DNA of 64,000 nt from Absidia repens (lineage: Eukaryota; Mucoromycota; Mucoromycetes; Mucorales; Cunninghamellaceae). The notes under the pieces were generated by a model. The model was not told where the DNA came from and ran no database searches. It saw only the letters and a list, made by a program, of their open reading frames with translations. Location: positions 372,001 to 436,000 of the forward strand of contig MCGE01000007.1 in assembly GCA_002105175.1 (NCBI GenBank), in the 5' to 3' direction. The position numbers and the translations under genes were made by a program. Below, one piece after another: positions 57,498 through 64,000 of this stretch (its first letter is position 1; each line of letters begins with the position of its first letter).

Positions 57498-57953
57498 AGT
57501 GATGTTGATGGTGATGACGGTGACGATGGCGATGATGAAACGATGGCGGCTGTGATAGCTGGGAATGGTGATGACAATGACATGGGATATGGTGATGACA
57601 ATGACACTTTCGGCGGCAAGGATGGCCTGGATGATGCATCTGGTACCGCTGATGAAAGACATTCGAAGAAAAGCGATGGTGACAAGGTGGGATGGGAAAA
57701 ACGGTACGGCAAGTTAATGCGGAATGTGGCTCGTATCGATGGCGAAGGCTGGCTCGGATCTTATGCGGAAAAGTGGCGGATGGATTATCCAGACAGCAGC
57801 AGCAGCAGCAACAGCAAGAGCGACAGCAAAAACAACAAGAGACTCAACAACAAACGCAACAGCAGCAGCAAAATCAGCAACATAGAGGACCAAGCATTTC
57901 AAGAAACAGGGGTGCAAATTTTTCGCTTGATCCGAAAACAACAAGGGCAATGA
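55695..57953 (+). CDS. METTL21-type protein methyltransferase with long N-terminal extension
   Basis: A 723-residue protein in two exons: 55695-56956 and 57044-57953, joined across the SAM site as LLDLSAG|TGATGLLISF. The C-terminal domain (about 380-720) is Methyltransf_16: GTPGKMWDSALMISDLF upstream of motif I LLDLSAGTGATG, motif DIIIASDVLYEP (the DxxY/F post-motif typical of METTL21) and IYLGYKRRG. A poly-Asp stretch (57467-57495, GAT repeats) splits the domain. The first 420 residues are unrecognised, Ser/Thr-rich, with a globular-looking part from about 115 to 315 (HEHFYSHLQTHSSLLRIVLRRPLPVTMVANQWHRLKLEV and others). METTL21 enzymes methylate Lys on chaperones, eEF1A or other proteins. 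The substrate here is unknown. Start alternatives at 55695 and 55713 are both Met. Confidence 0.85.
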
Positions 57954-58571
57954 TGGATGCACTCGCTCTCCCTTTGTTAGTGGTGATGTTGTTGACGATT
58001 ACCCGCATATTTTAGTTATAGTTTACTTCTCTTTACTAATGAATATAGTTTATCTTATATTTCTTTTTTAGTTACCTATTCATTACTTTTTTGTTTGTTT
58101 TTGCTATGATAGTGCATATTTTACTGAATAAAGATATTATCACTTCTACACTATTTTTTATCAGACTCTCTCAGTATTTTATAGGACTATTGTGATTTAC
58201 TTGATTATTTTTTGGGTGTTGGAGAATAATTAGAACAAATGACTTTTATGAACGCTGAGTAATGGGATCCAATGACCAAATATATACCGAGTGATATGCC
58301 GTTCATTGAAAACCATCCTTTTTTTTTGTTATTTTTGTTGCAGAGATGATCGACATATTCACTGCCGGTCGATCCCTTGATAAAGAAGAAATAGACGGCG
58401 ATCTCTGTGATTTACATGAACATATTTTTAATGCCCGCATTCTATTTCATTGTCATTTACCTTTTTTTGTTTTCTTCGTCTTCTTTTTCTTCTATTTTAT
58501 TCCCAAATAACCAAGATTACCTTTACTATTATTGATCTCTCTCTTTTATCTTTCTTCTATTAAACACTACA
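57954..58571. other. Intergenic spacer
   Basis: A 618-base spacer between two plus-strand genes. It contains a poly-A signal (GAATAAAGATATTATCAC, 58125-58142) for the methyltransferase, and A/T-rich leader DNA for the zinc-finger gene. No gene is seen. Confidence 0.5.
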
Positions 58572-59674
58572 ATGCATGCAAAACAGCCAAGTCTGCCCTC
58601 CATTCAATTCTTGTTACCGGAAGACGCTAGTATGTAAATTCATTTTATTGTTTCATATCAGGACTAACCGCACTTGGTCATTTTAAACATATAGAACTAG
58701 CTCCAACAGTATCAGTGCAACAACGTACGGGTCATCGCAGCACACGAAGCGTTAGTAGTTTACCAACCGAACTCCAACACTTATCAATTTATGGTCCAGC
58801 GTTTACTGACACTTCACCAACCTCAACACCGCCACCAGATACCGCCACTCCTATGATCAACAATAAAGCTCTAGCGAATACGAAACCTAGTTGGATGCGC
58901 AATAGCGGTCATTCTCATCAGCGTCACTGCACAACCACAACAACGTCTCCTCTATTGGCTCAGTCTCATGGTAGATCAGTATCTGAAGTAGAACGTCCTT
59001 CAACTGTGGGTAGCCGAAAAAAAACGACCTCTATCCCTTCTTATTCGTCGCCAAGCCAATATCAAATAACCCCTTTTGCAGCTAGCGACTCTGCTGCTAC
59101 TACTGCATTTACCCCCTTTTCCCCACCCCGAATTCGATCATTGCCAATAGACCAGCCTCGACCTTCCTATCAACCCACAGTGGATGCTACTCCTCGTCCT
59201 CCTTCTTCTACGACACAGAGTCCTAAACAACATCGCCGCGCTGCCTCCGCAAACAACATTGATTATATGCTGCAACGCTCATTAGATCACAGTCTCTCTA
59301 TCAACAAATCATCATCAAAGGGCATCATCACCACCATCAGCAACAACAACTATAACAAAAGCAATGGACATTCACCAAGTCACATCAATCAAAGAGATGG
59401 TATGGTCGCCAAAACAACAGCAACAGCCGACACTCCATCAACGTCATCGTCGGCAAGTTCTCGGTACATGTGTCCTTATTGTCAAAAGCGCTTCTCTCGA
59501 CCTTCTTCCTTACGAATTCACACATATTCCCACTCTGGTGAAAAACCATTTATTTGCCCTGAAATTGGTTGTGGCCGAAGGTTTAGTGTACAATCGAACC
59601 AACGTCGTCATCTTCGGGTCCATCGACTTACGCGACATACCTCAACGAACTCAGCTTTAGGTGGAATTATGTGA
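58572..59674 (+). CDS. C2H2 zinc-finger transcription factor
   Basis: A 345-residue protein in two exons: 58572-58629 and 58695-59674, with a GT-AG intron and phase 1 joint (S..|K LAPTVSVQQRTGHR). Most of the protein is disordered, Ser/Thr/Pro-rich with RRAASANNIDYMLQ and other short conserved-looking elements. The C-terminus carries two C2H2 zinc fingers: CPYCQKRFSRPSSLRIHTYSHSGEKPF and ICPEIGCGRRFSVQSNQRRHLRVH, the TGEKPF-type linker showing it is a DNA-binding tandem. A short motif at the N-terminus (SLPSIQFLLPED) is typical of fungal regulators with paired fingers. Targets are unknown. No nuclear import signal is unique, though RRHLRVHR is basic. The start at 58572 follows a T/C leader and the exon 1 sequence encodes the conserved LPSI motif. 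Confidence 0.85.
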
Positions 59675-60001
59675 TCACGGACCATGCATGCTCCCCTCCA
59701 TCCCTCCCCTTCTCTCACTCTGCGCATGTATGTTTCTTTTTGTATAGGATTTCATTCATGAATGATACTTTGGTTCCTCCAATCCCCATCATTACTAGTA
59801 TAGTTTTGTCATTCTTATATTTAGATATCCCCCCTTCTTTTTTTTTTTTCTTTGACGATTTGGGGATTTTCGGTGATTGAAACATCTCCTCACACAAATC
59901 AAATAAAACTTTTTTCCAAGCATGATTTTTTTTTTCTTATCTCTCTTTTCTTCTTTCTTCTTTCTGTATATATACGTCTTTTTTTTTTTTTTGCAGACAA
60001 T
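59675..60001. other. Short spacer before NMA111
   Basis: A 327-base spacer with a T run near 59838-59849 and a T/C-rich region ending TTTTTTTTTTTTGCAG at 59981-59996, directly before ACAATATGG. That is a strong acceptor, so an upstream untranslated exon of NMA111 is likely, but its donor was not located. No separate gene. Confidence 0.5.
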
Positions 60002-63000
60002 ATGGTGGACTCGCAACACCCTTTGACAATGTCTCCCCTCCCACGTGGCGATGTGTCTTCTCCAGCACCTAATCAAGTCGATAATGTTCAATCCACACTC
60101 CAGGCTCATCGTGATAGTCTTACTGATGTAGTGACTCGATATGAACAATCGCCACCTTTCAACTATCAACAACCTCTGCCGCGAGGACGATCTAAATCAC
60201 TTGCTTTTGATATGACCGGGGCTTCGCTTTTGAAACAGCAACAACACCAGCAACCTGTTGACTTCTGGGGTCCTGATCCGTGCTTCTCAACCGGTATTCC
60301 TTACAAGGCCAAAACGTGGGAACCAACTCTTGAAAAAGCCATCAAGGCCATCATCTCCATTAAAGCTAGTCATGTACGTAGTTTTGATACTGAAACTTCA
60401 GGCAAGTGTTCAACCCCCCCCGTCGCACACACACACACATCCAGAAAAATGAAGATGACGTTTTACTGTGCAACCAACAAGAAAAATTTTATTAGAGCTA
60501 ACCCAAACCATATTTCTTTTTCTATCTCTACATAGGTGGATACACTGCTACGGGGTTTATCGTTGACGCTCAAAATGGGATTATTTTAACTAATCGTCAT
60601 GTCGTTTCTCCTGCACCGATTGTTGCTCAAGCAGTTTTGACGAATTACGAAGAAGTGGATTTGATGCCCATCTACCGTGATCCCGTTCATGATTTTGGGT
60701 TTATGCAGGTAAAAAAAAAAAAATGATAGTTTGTACATACATATCCTTGGTATTCATCTCCCGCTCCCCTTTTTCTCCAACTTTCAATAGTTTGACCCCA
60801 GTAAAATCAAATTCATGGATTTGGAAGAAATCGAATTGAGTCCCGAACGGGCAAAAGTTGGTTTGGATATTCGTGTGGTTGGGTATGATTCATTATTGCA
60901 TGAATGAATGATTGAAACTGCGCTCACACACAAAGTCACCTTTTCTTTTTTTAGAAATGACGCTGGTGAAAAGCTTAGTATTTTAGCTGGTACACTTGCA
61001 AGATTGGATAGACGGTAAGATTTACATTGATATACATATAATGGTAACAATATGAACCAACAACTAATAATGAAATGATTTGTTTTCACATTTTAGTGCT
61101 CCTGAATATGGCGTTGGTGAATACAACGATTTTAATACATTCTATCTTCAAGCCGCTTCTGGTACAAGTGGTGGCTCCTCTGGTAGTCCTGTGTTAGATA
61201 TTGATGGTCATGCTGTTGCCTTGAATGCGGGCGGTGCAAGTCGGGCTTCCTCAAGCTACTATCTTCCTTTAGATCGTGTCCAACGTGCTCTCACCTACAT
61301 CCGACGTGCTGACCAAGTCCCAAGAGGCACTCTACAAACCGAATTTGAATACATGCCTTACAACGAAGTACGTCGTTTAGGTCTCAAGGCGCATATGGAA
61401 GAAAAGGTGCGAACAAAATTTCCGGATGAAACAGGTATGCTTGTGGTGAAAAGCGTGCTTCCTGCTGGTCCTGCTGATCGTCTGTTAGTTCCTGGTGATA
61501 TTGTGATTGGTTGCAACGGAAAAATGGTGCCTCACTTTATTGCTCTCTTTGGTATCATTGATGATATGGTTGGGGAAACAGTCGCGCTGACAATCAGTCG
61601 TGGCAAGAAGGTCCTGGATGTCATGATGACTGTTCAAGATTTACACAGTATTACACCGGCAAGTTATGTGGAAATCGGTGGTGGTGTGGTGCATGATCTC
61701 TCTTATCAATTGGCCAAAAGTTACTCCCAGCCAGTAGGTGGCGTCTATGTAGCAACCTCAGGACATATGTTGGCAAGTGCAAGTGCGTGGCGAAAATCTA
61801 TCATCATGAGCGTCAACAATATTCCTACACCCAACTTGGCGGCTTTTATTGATGCTATGAATAGACTCCCCGATGGTGCTCGTGTGCCTATTCGGTAAGC
61901 CTTCGTGGACTGATTTGAAACCAAAATAATATACTTACTGATTTATATATATACATAGATTTTATTCTTTACACAAAGCTTATAAGGACAAGGTGATGAT
62001 CATGCATGTAGACCGACATTGGCATCCTTTTAGACTAGCAACGCGAAATGGTAATAAAAGAAAAAAAATATATACATATATATACATATATATATATATA
62101 TATCGCAAAATAGGGGAAATCGATGGAAATAGCAACTTTATTGATAAAACACTTCTTTTTTTATATTTTATATTTGATTGCTGTGTTAGATTTGACCGGT
62201 GTTTGGGATTACCAAGATATGCCAGCCCCTCCTTCCTCAAAGGATGCTTATCAGCCTTCAACAGCCTCGTTTCCACCCTTGGATGCTTCCTTGGCTCTTG
62301 CTGAAAAGCTCATGCCATCGTTTGTTGCAATTGACTTTTACTTGCCGTATCTTGTGGATGGAATGAAATCAACTCAGTTTTATGGAACGGGTTATGTGGT
62401 ATCAACAAGTGCATCTCGACCTTTGATTTTATGCGATCGTGATACAATTCCTATCAGCTTGGGTGATGTCTTCATCACCTTTGCTAATAGCATCATCATT
62501 CCTGGCAAGCTTGTCCTTCTACACCCATTCTACAACTATGCACTAATCACCTATGACCCATCATTGATTGGCGATACACCTATAAAGCCTTTGGAATTTA
62601 GCGATGTAGAACTCAATCAAGGCGACGAAACTCATTTTGTGGGGATCAGCAGCGATCATTCTGTTATGTCTAAAAAAGTTTCTGTCGGTTCCATTTCAAA
62701 TACTGTAAGTTGCTTTTGTCACTTTTTATTCAAGAGGTGAAACATGCCACTCACTAGTTTATTTATTTTTAACATAGGGCACTCGTGAATGCTCTCCACC
62801 ACGCTGGCGGGCAATGAACGTGGAAGGAATTAAAATCGATGATTCTCTCAGTCCCCAAGGCGGTGTACTAGTGACGGAGGATGGGTTGGTACAAGGCATA
62901 TGGGTTAGCTATTCTACTCAAAACGAAAAGGGCAGTGATACTTCCTTCATGTCTGGTTTATCGTCCTCTTTGATTCGACCAACTTTGCAACGACTACTTG

Positions 63001-63863
63001 CTCAGCCTGATGATGCACCACCACTGACATTCAAGGGACTCGATGTGGAATTCTGGACCATGAGATTGGCGGCTGCTAGGACGCTTGGACTTTCAGAAGA
63101 ATGGATCAAGAAATTGGAACAAAGTGGTAGCAAACGGTACACTCTCCTGTATGTGCTCAATATTCTGGATGAACGAAGCGCTCTATCTGATATTTTGCAT
63201 GTGGGCGATCTGGTGTTGACAATTCAAGGTCGTTTGGTGACACGTATGATTGACCTGGTACTTTTGGAAGAACTCGACTCGGTGACAATGGTGATCCTTC
63301 GTGATGGCAAGGAGCTCGAAGTCGAGGTTCCGCTCAGCGTCTTTAGCGGCTATGAAACAACCGAGGTGATTGGGTGGCAAGGTGCATTGATCCAGCGCCC
63401 TTACAAGGCGGTGCTTGAACAGGTGCGAAATGTGCCTACCGGTGTGTATGTCTCTTGTACTCTCTACGGTTCCCCGGCATCCAATGTGCTACGTCCAGGT
63501 GTATGGATTGTGGAAGTGCAAGGACAAGCAGTGCACGATCTGGACGACTTTTTGAATGTGGTGCATACACACGAATTGGAAACGAAACGTCGTCGTCGCC
63601 CAAGTTATATTCCTCCTGTGCGCCGGTCTGTGGAAGAACAACTGGATGCTGCCACCATAAACGAGAAGAGTTGTCTGCGCGCTGATCAAGACGATGCTGA
63701 AGATGACGATAACAACGATGAAGGGTACATTCGAATCAAGACAATCAGCAGAAGTGGTATAGTACGTGTAGTGGCACTCAAATTGGATTTGCATTACTGG
63801 AGCTCTTGGAAATTGAAACGGGACGATTCAACCATGTGTGGATGGCTTGCGATTCATGACTAG
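60002..63863 (+). CDS. NMA111: NMA111/Ynm3 HtrA-type PDZ serine protease
   Basis: A 1071-residue protease in eight exons: 60002-60401, 60536-60708, 60791-60882, 60955-61014, 61097-61894, 61959-62050, 62190-62704, 62778-63863. The first intron uses a GC donor (TTCAG|GCAAGT at 60402); the next GT would break the frame. Others are GT-AG. Catalytic triad: His in TNRHVV, Asp in DPVHDFGFM, Ser in [12 protein letters not shown]. Then PDZ domains and a second, degenerate HtrA-like half ([20 protein letters not shown], no catalytic Ser) as in yeast Nma111, the nuclear pro-apoptotic HtrA2 relative. Two further PDZ-like stretches follow ([20 protein letters not shown] and [19 protein letters not shown]). 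Near the C-terminus is an acidic [14 protein letters not shown] run. Close to full length for the family (about 1000 residues). Location and substrates are family knowledge. Confidence 0.94.
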
Positions 63864-64000
63864 ATGGATTAGTTTAGAATGATTCAGTGTTATTGTATAT
63901 AGATAACTATTATTTTTATTTTTATTATTTGTTTGTTTAGTTTTTGTATATAATGAATAAAAAAAAAAGCTGTTTTTGTGACATACACATGTTTAATTTG

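Noticed and set aside
1..64000. rRNA, tRNA, CRISPR or prophage signals
   Set aside because: I saw no cloverleaf, rRNA-like core or spaced direct repeats; the sequence is fungal nuclear DNA throughout.

Overview
The window is nuclear DNA of a filamentous fungus, most likely an early-diverging one (Mucoromycota, Mucorales-like). The evidence is short introns (about 60-150 bases) with strict GTAAGT/GTATGT donors, several intron-rich genes, A/T-rich intergenic DNA full of long A and T runs, and typical fungal families (copper-fist regulator, COX18, NMA111, PMC1-type Ca2+ pump, single-copy calmodulin). No bacterial, viral, plasmid or organellar segment was seen. The genus cannot be named from sequence alone. 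All exon boundaries are my own hand splicing, checked for reading phase and family motifs, not for transcripts.

Layout, left to right: a WWE-like hypothetical gene (0.6-1.7 kb); a repeat-bearing spacer; a nine-exon PPIL1-type cyclophilin (4.8-5.9 kb); another repeat; a secreted pepsin-type aspartic protease (minus, 7.8-9.2 kb); a membrane-anchored ubiquitin protease (minus, 10.9-13.3 kb); a copper-fist transcription factor (14.1-15.6 kb) and calmodulin (15.9-16.7 kb); a 3 kb repeat-bearing spacer; COX18 (minus, 19.8-21.0 kb); a PMC1/PMCA-type Ca2+-ATPase (minus, 21.4-25.5 kb); a large SNF2 helicase (minus, 26.6-31.6 kb), divergent from a small unknown gene (32.1-32.8 kb); a peroxisomal 2-enoyl-CoA hydratase 2 (minus, 32.9-34.2 kb); an F-box protein (minus, 35.3-37.6 kb); a FHIP-family dynein-adaptor subunit (minus, 37.8-41.9 kb); a Q/H-rich protein with a PAM2-like tail (42.4-44.9 kb); a G-protein alpha subunit (46.8-48.4 kb); a BRF2-like TFIIB-family factor (48.6-50.5 kb); a fourth repeat copy (51 kb); sorting nexin 3 (52.8-53.5 kb); clathrin light chain (54.4-55.3 kb); a METTL21-type methyltransferase with a long N-terminal extension (55.7-58.0 kb); a C2H2 zinc-finger protein (58.6-59.7 kb); and an NMA111 serine protease (60.0-63.9 kb).

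The genes do not form an operon or cluster. Loose themes are membrane traffic (FHIP, SNX3, clathrin light chain) and Ca2+ signalling (calmodulin, Ca2+-ATPase). The most unusual signals are in gene structure: a 3-base microexon that supplies one Asp of the SNF2 ATP-binding motif, a 6-base microexon followed by a GC donor in the G-alpha gene, and three GC-AG introns in 64 kb. The other strong signal is a dispersed non-coding repeat family: four long copies and one decayed copy, on both strands, each with a GGCGGGA/CACGTG-type head, a 66-base hairpin-forming core that is nearly identical between copies, and AATAAA-rich tails.
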